A stretch of DNA of 8,743 nucleotides, taken from positions 1 through 8,743 of the forward strand of contig CAZESH010000179.1 of assembly GCA_964514665.1 (NCBI GenBank). The letters run 5' to 3'. This document shows, one piece after another, positions 1 through 6,773 of the stretch. The notes beneath the pieces are model-generated. The model had not been told where the DNA came from and made no database searches. It saw nothing but the letters and a program-made list of their open reading frames with translations. The position numbers were made by a program, and so were the translations under genes. This stretch comes from CAZESH01 sp964514665. Lineage in GTDB: Bacteria; Bacillota; Bacilli; Paenibacillales; KCTC-25726. Within the stretch, counting starts at the first letter, position 1, and each line of letters begins with the position of its first letter.

Positions 1-866
1 CCCATATCCGCAGCGTAACCCTCCAAAATCATGCCTGTATAATAGGAAAAATTTCCGATCATGGTTAAATCGATCATGACCTGAGGCTGCGCACCGTATG
101 CTCCTAGCACCTCCCACACCTCGCAAAGATGGCGCAGCGAAGCCCTGGCTTGGCTGTTTTGCGTCAGCAGGTCGGCCTGTTCGCAAATCTCTTTGCCGCC
201 GCGCAGGCGAAGGGTGCCGGCAAGCTGCTGCTGCACCTCCTCAGGCAAAGCAAGCCGCTTCAAGCTCGCCCTGAAGCCGACAAAGTCGCGGTGCTGCAGA
301 CATTCCTTAAGCGCATGCTGCTCTTCCTCGCGATCGGGGAGTGCAGATGCAAGCAGCCCGTTGAGAAAGCCCACGTGACCGAGTGCAATTTTGAAATCCT
401 TGACACCTGCGGCTTTTAAAGAAGCGACAGCCAAGGCGACAACTTCCGCATCGGCCTCCGGCGTGCCGTCCCCGACAAGCTCTACTCCGGTTTGAAAAAA
501 TTCCGCGTCCCGTCCCGCCTCTTCCTCGAAGGCGCGAAACACATGGGAATGATACGACAGCCGCAATGGCAGCGGTTCATCCTTCAGCAAAGACGCGACC
601 ACACGGGCGATCGGCGAGGTCATATCAGACCGCATCACAAGCGTGGTCCCTTTATTATCCAACAGCTTGAACAGCTTCTTATTGGAAGTCGAACTGGCAA
701 TTCCCACCGTATCATAAAATTCCAGAGTCGGCGTAATAATTTGCTTATATCCCCAACGCTGCATGCAGGCCAATACGCGGCCTTCAATGCGGCGCAGCTT
801 TTCAACGGCTTCCGGCAAATAATCGCGGACTCCGGTCGGTTTTTCGAATACTTTAGGCTGTGACAC
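1..866 (-). CDS. hisZ: ATP phosphoribosyltransferase regulatory subunit HisZ (partial, C-terminus beyond left edge)
   Basis: HisZ is a catalytically inactive histidyl-tRNA synthetase paralogue that pairs with the short form of HisG to make an active, histidine-sensitive ATP phosphoribosyltransferase, the first step of histidine biosynthesis in the cytoplasm. The visible 288 codons begin MSQPKVFEKPTGVRDYLPE. They carry the class II synthetase-like core: LVMRSDMTSPIARVV (about residues 76-90), SYHSHVFR (104-111), EFFQTGVELVG (122-132) and DLTMIGNFSYYTG (266-278). HisZ proteins are usually close to 390 residues, so roughly 100 are missing at the window edge. The start is GTG at 866, chosen because GAGGTG lies at 873-878, six bases upstream; an in-frame GTG at 875 would overlap that Shine-Dalgarno. 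The upstream neighbour is the acyltransferase gene, but a separate promoter at 930-958 suggests hisZ heads its own operon. HisS is the main alternative, but true synthetases have a longer catalytic set and HisZ at this position is the known gene order. Confidence 0.93.
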   Translation of the reverse strand, partial: MSQPKVFEKPTGVRDYLPEAVEKLRRIEGRVLACMQRWGYKQIITPTLEFYDTVGIASSTSNKKLFKLLDNKGTTLVMRSDMTSPIARVVASLLKDEPLPLRLSYHSHVFRAFEEEAGRDAEFFQTGVELVGDGTPEADAEVVALAVASLKAAGVKDFKIALGHVGFLNGLLASALPDREEEQHALKECLQHRDFVGFRASLKRLALPEEVQQQLAGTLRLRGGKEICEQADLLTQNSQARASLRHLCEVWEVLGAYGAQPQVMIDLTMIGNFSYYTGMILEGYAADM

Positions 867-872
867 CGGCTT

Positions 873-878
873 CACCTC
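873..878 (-). promoter_or_regulatory. Ribosome binding site deciding the hisZ GTG start
   Basis: On the minus strand GAGGTG lies six bases before GTG at 866. It is a full six-base match to the anti-Shine-Dalgarno and supports GTG 866 over the in-frame GTG at 875. Confidence 0.6.
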
Positions 879-892
879 ATAACGCTTTAGTG

Positions 893-908
893 TGCTACCA
901 TGCTACCA
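893..908 (-). repeat. Tandem 8-base repeat in the hisZ leader
   Basis: TGGTAGCA occurs twice head to tail on the minus strand, at 901-908 and 893-900. It falls roughly 15-30 bases downstream of the inferred transcription start and upstream of the ribosome binding site. It could be a regulator site or chance; no known motif is recognised with confidence. Confidence 0.4.
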
Positions 909-929
909 AGTTAAAGAAAGATACCCGTA

Positions 930-958
930 ATTTTAACATGAATGCAGGAAAGCGTCAA
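930..958 (-). promoter_or_regulatory. Sigma-A-type promoter of hisZ
   Basis: On the minus strand TTGACG (953-958) and TAAAAT (930-935) are separated by exactly 17 bases. Each hexamer matches the vegetative consensus at five of six positions. Transcription would start near 923, giving a leader of about 57 bases before the GTG start. That is too short for a T-box riboswitch, and no T-box motif is seen. The leader instead contains a tandem 8-base repeat. Confidence 0.65.
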
Positions 959-988
959 CGAATTCGACAGCGAATGGACAGCAAGAAA

Positions 989-1009
989 CAGCCCCTGCAG
1001 AGGGGGATA
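989..1009 (-). terminator. Weak hairpin downstream of the acyltransferase gene
   Basis: CCCCT (992-996) and AGGGG (1001-1005) can pair around a four-base loop. On the minus strand the following bases are CTGTTTCTTG, a poor U-tract. On the plus strand the hairpin is followed after a short gap by seven T, but no plus-strand gene ends here. It may only weaken read-through into hisZ. Confidence 0.3.
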
Positions 1010-1068
1010 TTATTTTTTTGAAAAATGGACACAAAATCGTTGAAATCGTCTGGGTTAATCAGGAAGGA

Positions 1069-1551
1069 TTAGATGCGCTCGATTTCCCGCATCGGATTGC
1101 CTGCGACAAAGCTGCCTGCCGCCACATCTTTGTGCACGACGGTTCCGGCTGCGACCACAGCACGATCGCCGATTGTAATACCGGGGAGGATCGTGCAGTT
1201 GGCTCCGATCATCACATGCGAACCGATGCGCACCTCGCCCAGCCGATATTCTTCAATTAAATACTCGTGTGCCAAAATGGTCGTGTTATAACCGATTATG
1301 CTGTTGCTGCCGACATGGATCAGTTCCGGAAAGAACACATCCGGCATGACCATCAGGGCGAACGCCGTATCGGAACCTACCTCCATGCCGAGCCAATGGC
1401 GGTAAATCCAGTTTTTCAGCCGCAGTGACGGCGAATAGCGGCTGATTTGGATGCAGACAAAGTTTTTAACCGCCTTTGACATGCGCACAGTCTTATAAAT
1501 CTGCCAGAGTGCATTGGCGCCCTCAACCGGATACCTCTTGGTCTTTCTCAT
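1069..1551 (-). CDS. yvoF: Hexapeptide-repeat acyltransferase, YvoF-like
   Basis: The product is a 160-residue protein of the left-handed beta-helix (LbH) acyltransferase superfamily, which usually transfers acetyl groups from acetyl-CoA to sugars or other hydroxylated acceptors. The acceptor here is unknown. The first 50 or so residues are basic and not repeat-like. Imperfect hexapeptide repeats follow, for example HVGSNSIIGYNTTILAHEYL (79-98) and VRIGSHVMIGANCTILPG (107-124), ending in FVAGNPMREI (148-157), a typical cap for this fold. H95 is the likely catalytic histidine. The gene overlaps ppaX by four bases (ATGA), with GGAGG about 5-10 bases upstream inside ppaX, so translational coupling is likely. 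In Bacillus subtilis the equivalent position between ppaX and hisZ is held by yvoF. The symbol rests on position and family, and the physiological substrate is not known to me. Confidence 0.82.
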   Translation of the reverse strand: MRKTKRYPVEGANALWQIYKTVRMSKAVKNFVCIQISRYSPSLRLKNWIYRHWLGMEVGSDTAFALMVMPDVFFPELIHVGSNSIIGYNTTILAHEYLIEEYRLGEVRIGSHVMIGANCTILPGITIGDRAVVAAGTVVHKDVAAGSFVAGNPMREIERI

Positions 1552-2204
1552 CTCCGCTCCTCCGCAAGACCCGTTAAAGTAAGGATTTCACGAATGTCCT
1601 CAAGGATCATATGCGGTGCGAATTGCTGCAAATAGTCCGCCCCTTTCAATGACCAGCTGACCGCTGCGGACCGCACACCGGCTTGATTGGCCGACAGGAT
1701 ATCCGCCGGACTGTCCCCAACCATCAGCGTCGTTTTCGGATCAGCCTGCAGCGCTTCAATCGCTTTCAGAACCGGCTCCGGATGCGGCTTCGGATGTATT
1801 ACATCCTCAATGGTCACGATTGTCTCGAAATAGGGCGAAAGCCCGCAAACGACAAGCCCCTTCTTCGTGGTTTCGCGGATTTTGGTCGTCACCACGCCCA
1901 GCTTGATCCCGCTGCCGTGCAGCTGCGCAATGACCTCCTCTACATGCGGAAAGACCTTCAAATATTGATCATGGCGGGCTAAATTGATTTTGCGGTAAGC
2001 CTGCTCCAGATCGTCCACGCTTTCTCTTCCCGACAAAAGCCTTAACTGCTCCTGCAAAGGTTTTCCCATATGCGTAACAATGTGCTCCCGCAGCAGCGGC
2101 TTCACCGCCGCATCCCGGAGCACATCCATGAATGTAGCAATAATCAGTTCATTGGAATCGATGATCGTTCCATCAAGATCAAACAGTACTGTATCCACCT
2201 TCAA
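1548..2204 (-). CDS. ppaX: Pyrophosphatase PpaX (HAD superfamily), TTG start
   Basis: PpaX hydrolyses inorganic pyrophosphate, in particular that released when HPr kinase/phosphorylase dephosphorylates HPr(Ser-P) by phosphorolysis. It thereby links to carbon catabolite control. The 218-residue product is close to the 216 of the B. subtilis protein. It shows the HAD motifs in order: DLDGT with nucleophile Asp near residue 9, VVTTK near 104-108, PKPHPEP near 139-145, and MVGDSPADI near 161-169. The alpha-helical cap lies between the first two motifs, as in phosphoglycolate-phosphatase-like HADs. The start codon is TTG at 2204, supported by AAGGGAG at 2214-2220 with nine-base spacing. The alternative GTG at 2198 has no matching Shine-Dalgarno. 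The gene lies 57 bases after lgt and two genes after hprK. Phosphoglycolate phosphatase is the main alternative, but the position beside hprK favours PpaX. Confidence 0.9.
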   Translation of the reverse strand: MKVDTVLFDLDGTIIDSNELIIATFMDVLRDAAVKPLLREHIVTHMGKPLQEQLRLLSGRESVDDLEQAYRKINLARHDQYLKVFPHVEEVIAQLHGSGIKLGVVTTKIRETTKKGLVVCGLSPYFETIVTIEDVIHPKPHPEPVLKAIEALQADPKTTLMVGDSPADILSANQAGVRSAAVSWSLKGADYLQQFAPHMILEDIREILTLTGLAEERR

Positions 2205-2228
2205 ACCGCAAAACTCCCTTACTGTCCC

Positions 2229-2257
2229 GGCGGCTGCATCGGAAGCCGCCTTTTCTT
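2229..2257 (+). other. Perfect hairpin between lgt and ppaX, terminator-like only on the antisense strand
   Basis: GGCGGCT (2229-2235) and AGCCGCC (2244-2250) form a 7-base perfect stem with an 8-base loop. Read on the plus strand it is followed by TTTTCTT, the form of an intrinsic terminator, but no plus-strand gene ends here. On the minus strand, the direction of the operon, there is no U-tract. There it would be only an intercistronic hairpin in the lgt-ppaX mRNA. Confidence 0.5.
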
Positions 2258-2261
2258 AGTT

Positions 2262-3170
2262 TCATGCATAACGCTTGATCGGATCCATGTACCTGCGTGA
2301 AGCCAAGCCGCTCCAACGTCTCCAAACGATCAGCATAATAGCCGCTATTATAATCACAATGCCGATCAGTTGGGCAATTCTTACATTTCCATAGGACATG
2401 CTGCCCGCTTCAAACAGCAGATTCATCGGCGACCAGAGCATCTTCATCAATCCGGCCAGCCAAGCCGGACCGGTAAAGGCAAGACTGTCCGTCCGCAGCC
2501 CTTCGATAAAAAACCGTCCGATCGAATACCATATAAAATAAGTCATGAACAATTCACCTGCACGCAAAAAGGCTCGTCTGCGCAAAATGAATAAAAGCAC
2601 AATGCCCGCCAGATTCCAAACCGACTCGTAAAGAAACGTCGGGTGATAATAAACACCGCCAATATTCATTTGATCGACAATAAAATTAGGCAGATGCAGC
2701 GTGCCGCGCAAAAATGATTCCGCAACCGGACCGCCATGCGCTTCCTGATTCATGAAATTGCCCCAGCGGCCGATCATTTGGCCGGCCAACAGACCGGGCG
2801 CGCAAATATCGGCAATGCGCCAAAAGCTGTAGCCCTTATGGCGGACATAAATAACCGCTGCGACGATGGCTCCGATCAAAGCCCCGTGAATGGCTATGCC
2901 ACCGTGCCATATTTTAAACACTTCCGTCCAATCATTGCGGTAATCCTGCAGCTTGAACGCCACATAGTAGATGCGGGCGGCAATCACTGCGGATGGAGCG
3001 CCGATCAACAGCAAGTCCATGAAAAAATCCTGCGGAATATGGAATCGCTTGCCCTCTTGAATGGCCAGCATCAGTCCGATGATTGCCGCACTTCCCAGGA
3101 TGATTCCATACCAATGCACCTGAATCGGCCCAAGTGCAAAAGCAATCGGGTTTAACACCAGATACCCCAT
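2262..3170 (-). CDS. lgt: Phosphatidylglycerol--prolipoprotein diacylglyceryl transferase Lgt
   Basis: Lgt is a polytopic membrane enzyme that transfers the diacylglyceryl group of phosphatidylglycerol to the lipobox cysteine of prolipoproteins, the first step of lipoprotein maturation. The 302-residue product has about seven hydrophobic membrane segments. It carries the family signature GRWGNFMNQEAHGGP (134-148) and HGGIAIHG (89-96), plus HPTFLYE (176-182) and GRFFIEGLRTDSL (218-230). These include the conserved arginines expected near the active site. The basic C-terminal tail after residue 284 fits a cytoplasmic end. The start is ATG at 3170, with GGAGG at 3177-3181, six bases upstream. 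The gene follows hprK by 48 bases with no terminator between them, so they are probably co-transcribed. This hprK-lgt pairing is conserved in many Bacillota. Confidence 0.97.
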   Translation of the reverse strand: MGYLVLNPIAFALGPIQVHWYGIILGSAAIIGLMLAIQEGKRFHIPQDFFMDLLLIGAPSAVIAARIYYVAFKLQDYRNDWTEVFKIWHGGIAIHGALIGAIVAAVIYVRHKGYSFWRIADICAPGLLAGQMIGRWGNFMNQEAHGGPVAESFLRGTLHLPNFIVDQMNIGGVYYHPTFLYESVWNLAGIVLLFILRRRAFLRAGELFMTYFIWYSIGRFFIEGLRTDSLAFTGPAWLAGLMKMLWSPMNLLFEAGSMSYGNVRIAQLIGIVIIIAAIMLIVWRRWSGLASRRYMDPIKRYA

Positions 3171-3218
3171 GTCCCGCCTCCGTATGACTTCTTTTTCTGT
3201 GATCCGCGCTTTCCCGGT

Positions 3219-4157
3219 TTATTCATAATCATCGATATCCTCGGCGATCGTCTCCGTCAGCTTGTTGGTGAATTGCAGGGCAGCATTGTATCCCATCCGC
3301 TTGAGGCGGAAATTCATCGCTGCCACTTCGATAATAACAGCCAGGTTTCGACCGGGGCGAACCGGGATCGTCACAAGCGGCAACTCCGTATCGATAATTC
3401 TCGTCGTTTCCTCATCCAGACCCAAGCGGTCGTATTGTTTGTCCTCCTGCCAGGTTTCAAGCTTGATCACCATCGTAATTTTCTTCTCGTTGCGAATCGC
3501 CCCCGCACCGAACAGCGTCATCACATTAATGATCCCCAAGCCCCGAATTTCCAGCAGATGCTTGATCAAATCAGGTGCATTGCCTAGCAGCACATTATCG
3601 GCGGATTGCCGGATCTCGACCGCATCGTCGGCAATCAGGCGATGGCCTCTTTTGACAAGCTCCAGCGCTGATTCACTTTTACCGATACCGCTGCCGCCTG
3701 TAATCAGAATGCCTACTCCATACACATCGACCAAAACCCCGTGAATCGTAGTGGAGGGAGCAAGCCTGTTTTCCAGAAAGCTGGTGATTCTGCTGGCCAG
3801 AATCGTCGTCGGAACCTGGCTGCGAAGCAGCGGAAAGTGACGCTCCTCGGCGGTTTCTATCAGTTCTCCGGGAATATCTAATCCTCTCGAGATTAAAATG
3901 CAAGGCGTATCCTCCTCACACAGCTTGGATAATCGATCACGCCGCACTTCAGTGGACAATGTTTGCACAAAAGCCAATTCGGTCTTGCCCAAGATTTGTA
4001 CACGCTCTTTAGGATGGTATGTAAAGTATCCCGCCATTTCAAGTCCGGGTCGGTACAGATCCGCCACTACAATATTTCTTTTGAGCCCCTCTTCCCCGCT
4101 CACCACTTCCAGATTAAAGCGTTGAACCAGCTCCGACACTTTCAGCTTTCTCGACAT
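3219..4157 (-). CDS. hprK: HPr kinase/phosphorylase HprK
   Basis: HprK is a bifunctional enzyme. It phosphorylates HPr of the phosphotransferase system on a serine when glycolytic intermediates are plentiful and removes that phosphate by phosphorolysis when phosphate is high. HPr(Ser-P) is the corepressor of CcpA. The 312-residue product is near the 310 of B. subtilis HprK. The N-terminal domain spans about residues 1-130. Its catalytic domain has HG at 139-140, the P-loop GGSGIGKS (154-161), ADD (176-178) and the family signature LEIRGLGIINVMTLFGAGAIR (202-222). An ATG at 4208 would add 17 residues, but ATG 4157 is preferred because AAGGGG lies at 4167-4172 and the family begins with sequence like MSRKLKVSELVQRF. 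The gene heads the lgt-ppaX-acyltransferase cluster and lies behind the strong terminator of the ABC ATPase gene, with a candidate promoter between. Confidence 0.96.
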   Translation of the reverse strand: MSRKLKVSELVQRFNLEVVSGEEGLKRNIVVADLYRPGLEMAGYFTYHPKERVQILGKTELAFVQTLSTEVRRDRLSKLCEEDTPCILISRGLDIPGELIETAEERHFPLLRSQVPTTILASRITSFLENRLAPSTTIHGVLVDVYGVGILITGGSGIGKSESALELVKRGHRLIADDAVEIRQSADNVLLGNAPDLIKHLLEIRGLGIINVMTLFGAGAIRNEKKITMVIKLETWQEDKQYDRLGLDEETTRIIDTELPLVTIPVRPGRNLAVIIEVAAMNFRLKRMGYNAALQFTNKLTETIAEDIDDYE

Positions 4158-4219
4158 TGAAATTATCCCCTTCGAGTAAATTGCTTTTTCCGTTTGCCCC
4201 TGACACATCCATAATATTC

Positions 4220-4248
4220 ATCGTAATGGAATTGCATTGGGAAATCAA
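4220..4248 (-). promoter_or_regulatory. Candidate sigma-A promoter of the hprK cluster
   Basis: On the minus strand TTGATT (4243-4248) and TACGAT (4220-4225) are 17 bases apart. Each matches the consensus at four of six positions. The site lies between the terminator of the ABC ATPase gene and the hprK start, where a promoter is needed. It is the best pair seen, but not a strong one. Confidence 0.4.
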
Positions 4249-4279
4249 CCGCTTCTAAAATCTGCGTGATTGCGCACTA

Positions 4280-4317
4280 AAAAGGCAGGCCGGTTTACTT
4301 ACACCGGCCTGCCTTTT
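4280..4317 (-). terminator. Strong rho-independent terminator after the ABC ATPase gene
   Basis: GGCAGGCCGGT (4284-4294) pairs perfectly with ACCGGCCTGCC (4303-4313) around an 8-base loop. The minus-strand transcript continues into five U. The stem extends by A-U pairs on both sides, so the element is symmetric and would also stop plus-strand transcription. It begins 13 bases after the ATPase stop codon. Confidence 0.92.
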
Positions 4318-4329
4318 CGTTCTATAGGA

Positions 4330-5451
4330 TTAGCTGTAGAAAATGGAAGCTTCCGTCGCTTTATCGAACATATGAATTTTGTTCATATCCAGAGCCAGCT
4401 TAACATTGGTTCCTTCCTTCAATCCGGCGCGTCCGTCGACACGGGCAATCAATGTGTCTTTGCCGATACCGTTGATGTACAGGAACATTTCATGGCCCAG
4501 GTTTTCCGCAACCTCGATGTACACATTGACAATGCTGTTCGGGGAAGCTTCAAGGAAAATCGGCTCCTGGTGGATGTCTTCGGGACGAATACCAAGAATG
4601 ATTTCTTTGTTGGCATAACCCTTTTCGCGCAGAACCTTGGCTTTGCCTTCAGGAATAGCCACATTGACGTTATCCGATTTAAACATCAGGCTGCCGCCCT
4701 CTTCAACGGTTTCGCCATTAATGAAGTTCATCGCAGGCGATCCGATAAATCCGGCAACGAACAGGTTTACCGGGTAATTGTATACATCTTCCGGAGAAGC
4801 GGACTGCTGAATAAAGCCGTCCTTCATGATGACGATACGATCGCCCATCGTCATGGCTTCCGTTTGGTCATGGGTAACATAAATAATCGTAGTTTCCAGA
4901 CGCTTGTGGAGCTTGCTGATTTCCGCACGCATCTGCACGCGAAGCTTGGCGTCAAGGTTGGAAAGCGGTTCGTCCATCAGGAACACTTGCGGCTCACGGA
5001 CGATGGCGCGTCCCAAAGCGACACGTTGGCGCTGACCGCCGGACAGTGCTTTCGGCTTGCGGTCGAGCAGGTGCTCGATATCCAAAATTTTCGCGGCATC
5101 GCGAACACGCTTTTCGATATCGGCTTTCTTGAATTTACGCAATTTCAAACCGAATGCCATATTTTGATAAACGTTCATATGCGGGTACAAGGCATAAGAC
5201 TGGAACACCATCGCGATATCGCGGTCCTTCGGAGCGACATCGTTGACCAAGCGGTCGCCGATATACAGCTCGCCTTTGGAGATTTCCTCCAATCCTGCTA
5301 TCATGCGAAGGGTGGTTGATTTTCCGCAGCCGGAAGGTCCAACCAGAACCAGAAACTCCTTGTCTTGGATTTCCAAATCGAAATCGGAAACAGATGGAGT
5401 CTCACTTCCGGGATAATATTTAAATACGTGACTTAAGCGTACGCCTGCCAT
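4330..5451 (-). CDS. msmX: Sugar ABC transporter ATP-binding protein, MsmX/UgpC type
   Basis: This is the cytoplasmic ATPase of carbohydrate-uptake ABC transporters of the CUT1 (MalK) family. In Bacillota such stand-alone ATPases often energise several sugar importers whose binding proteins and permeases are encoded elsewhere. The 373-residue product contains Walker A GPSGCGKST (38-46), Q-loop Gln84, signature LSGGQ (136-140), Walker B VFLMDEP (156-162) and H-loop His194. A C-terminal TOBE-like regulatory region carries GIRPEDI (287-293). The start is ATG at 5451, with AGGGGG at 5461-5466 and the usual MAGVRLSHVFK opening; an ATG at 5484 lacks a suitable Shine-Dalgarno. The gene is monocistronic, closed by a strong terminator, with no permease or binding-protein gene in the window. 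That supports a shared ATPase. Annotation pipelines often call such genes ugpC; specificity for glycerol-3-phosphate is not supported here. Confidence 0.92.
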   Translation of the reverse strand: MAGVRLSHVFKYYPGSETPSVSDFDLEIQDKEFLVLVGPSGCGKSTTLRMIAGLEEISKGELYIGDRLVNDVAPKDRDIAMVFQSYALYPHMNVYQNMAFGLKLRKFKKADIEKRVRDAAKILDIEHLLDRKPKALSGGQRQRVALGRAIVREPQVFLMDEPLSNLDAKLRVQMRAEISKLHKRLETTIIYVTHDQTEAMTMGDRIVIMKDGFIQQSASPEDVYNYPVNLFVAGFIGSPAMNFINGETVEEGGSLMFKSDNVNVAIPEGKAKVLREKGYANKEIILGIRPEDIHQEPIFLEASPNSIVNVYIEVAENLGHEMFLYINGIGKDTLIARVDGRAGLKEGTNVKLALDMNKIHMFDKATEASIFYS

Positions 5452-5464
5452 GAGTGTATTCCCC

Positions 5465-5536
5465 CTATACAAATGTATTGTCAATATCCATCTTACCCCA
5501 CGGGTCCGTCATCTGACTATGCACAATCTATACAAA
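5465..5536 (-). repeat. Two TTTGTATAG boxes in the leader of the ABC ATPase gene
   Basis: The 9-mer TTTGTATAG (minus strand) occurs at 5528-5536 and again at 5465-5473. The proximal copy is part of a short inverted repeat, ATACA-TT-TGTAT, at 5467-5478, immediately before the Shine-Dalgarno. The boxes could be regulator sites or incidental AT-rich sequence. Confidence 0.35.
5490..5519 (-). promoter_or_regulatory. Weak candidate promoter of the ABC ATPase gene
   Basis: On the minus strand TAGTCA (5514-5519) and TAAGAT (5490-5495) are 18 bases apart, each with four of six consensus matches. No better-spaced pair was found in the 5452-5571 gap, although the preceding terminator implies that a promoter should be present. 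Confidence 0.2.
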
Positions 5537-5568
5537 AATCGCCTGTAGTTTTCGTTAATTTGTACAAT

Positions 5569-5589
5569 GAGAAAAACTCCAATCGGAGT
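5569..5589 (-). terminator. Short rho-independent terminator after the PucR/CdaR-type gene
   Basis: On the minus strand ACTCC (5585-5589) pairs with GGAGT (5576-5580) around a four-base loop and is followed by TTTTCTC. The stem is only five base pairs, so it is probably leaky, but position and U-tract fit a terminator about 40 bases after the stop codon. Confidence 0.55.
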
Positions 5590-5630
5590 AACTCAAAGAG
5601 GGCATAATAAAGTTAAACTTTCTGCTGCGG

Positions 5631-6746
5631 TTAAAACGACTTTCGCTTCGTAGACTTAACTAACAGCAAAGCCAGCTTCACCAAAACAGCGTCACTGAAC
5701 ATCCGCACGTCCAAGCCAATCTCCTGCTTCAGCCGATCGAGACGATAAAGCAGCGTATTGCGATGAATGTACAGCGTCTTGGCGGTTTCACTCACATTGC
5801 AATCCAGTTCAAAGAACTGCTCCAGGGTTTTCAGCATTTCGGCATCGAGTACCTGATCGATTTTTTTCCAAACCCTTTCAATATAAATCAGCTTTTCCCG
5901 CTCGGGTATCGCATCCAGCAATTTATCCAAAAGCAGTTCCCAAGGAAGATGCGTGCTGCTGCCCACCCGGAACAATTTCCCCAGACGAACCGATTCGCGA
6001 AGCTCAAACACACTCGACAGGATTGATTTCGCCGGAACCATCGGATAGTTGACGGCAACATGGCATTCCCCGATCCATTCGCTGACAATCATCTCGTACA
6101 GCCCTGAACAAAGGGAAGCGAGCGTATCTTCCAGCGATTCCGGATCATCCTTGGAAGCCCCCTCTTCATTTTCCGCTGCATCCAATAGTTCCTCGCTGCC
6201 CAGTATGAGCCATTCCTTCTCTTTGAGCGGCAGCAGCAGGATTTCCGCATCAAAATAGGAATCCAGCAGCTTTTTCAAATCCGCGGCAGGAACCTTCTTC
6301 TGCTCGGACTCATCCACATACAGCAGCAGCGGGACTTTAAGCGAATACAAGGCAGGGATCGCCGCAAAGGAATCCGGCAGCTTCTCCTCCATCCGACCTT
6401 CGTCAATGCAAGTATTCATCCATTCGCGTAAAGCCAAATAACGGTTCTCTTCCTCATTCTTGCCCGAAAACCCCGTCTTTTTGGAAGCTCTGAAGGCATC
6501 CAGCATCATGCTGATCAATCGCTGCTCCGTGTTTGTCAGCAGCACTTCTTCCGCACTCAGCGTCTCTACCTCCGGGCCAACCCTGGACAGATAAAAATAA
6601 ATCCGGTGATTGCGGCTTAAAAAAGGGGCTGCAGACGAAGCTCCGCTCGCCGGACTGAATTTCCATTCATCCGCAGGTACGCGTTCCAGACGAAATTGCA
6701 CATTAAGTAATTGCTCCAGCTGTTTTCTGATCTGCTCCCAATTCAT
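5631..6746 (-). CDS. PucR/CdaR-type transcriptional regulator with C-terminal helix-turn-helix
   Basis: The product is a 371-residue cytoplasmic DNA-binding regulator. The C-terminal region, LDCNVSETAKTLYIHRNTL (about 314-332) followed by LLYRLDRLKQEIGLD, is the helix-turn-helix typical of the PucR C-terminal/CdaR family, known for control of purine, sugar-diacid or hydroxyacid catabolism. About 270 residues lie upstream; the part around 140-290 may be a degenerate GGDEF-like CdaR middle domain, but I see no clear ligand-binding motif. No signal peptide or membrane segment is visible. The start is ATG at 6746, supported by GGAGGA about seven bases upstream. An ATG at 6833 would add 29 poorly coding residues covering the intergenic region. 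The gene is transcribed away from the larA-like gene, which makes that gene a candidate target. Its effector is unknown. Confidence 0.85.
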   Translation of the reverse strand: MNWEQIRKQLEQLLNVQFRLERVPADEWKFSPASGASSAAPFLSRNHRIYFYLSRVGPEVETLSAEEVLLTNTEQRLISMMLDAFRASKKTGFSGKNEEENRYLALREWMNTCIDEGRMEEKLPDSFAAIPALYSLKVPLLLYVDESEQKKVPAADLKKLLDSYFDAEILLLPLKEKEWLILGSEELLDAAENEEGASKDDPESLEDTLASLCSGLYEMIVSEWIGECHVAVNYPMVPAKSILSSVFELRESVRLGKLFRVGSSTHLPWELLLDKLLDAIPEREKLIYIERVWKKIDQVLDAEMLKTLEQFFELDCNVSETAKTLYIHRNTLLYRLDRLKQEIGLDVRMFSDAVLVKLALLLVKSTKRKSF

Positions 6747-6773
6747 TCCGCTCTCCTCCAACCTTAAACTTAC

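Noticed and set aside
492..863. A 123-codon plus-strand open frame opposite hisZ
   Set aside because: The minus-strand frame clearly encodes HisZ and this frame gives no recognisable protein.
867..1068. T-box or other riboswitch before hisZ
   Set aside because: The leader after the inferred start is only about 57 bases and contains no T-box sequence or extended conserved stem.
3262..3744. A 160-codon plus-strand open frame opposite hprK
   Set aside because: It is antisense to the conserved HprK catalytic domain and is rich in low-complexity Ser, Arg and Ile with no domain.
4270..5319. A 349-codon plus-strand open frame opposite the ABC ATPase gene
   Set aside because: It lies antisense to a gene with every ABC ATPase motif, begins within the terminator region, and its translation has no recognisable domain. 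It is a shadow of a highly coding opposite strand.
5456..5484. Perfect TTGACA at 5479-5484 on the minus strand as the -35 of the ABC ATPase promoter
   Set aside because: The hexamer at 17-base spacing is GAATAC, a poor -10, and longer spacings place the -10 against the start codon. Transcription would also begin too close to the Shine-Dalgarno.
5610..5622. AAAGTT-A-AACTTT palindrome after the regulator gene
   Set aside because: It is short and AT-rich, so likely by chance, and lies beside a better terminator hairpin.
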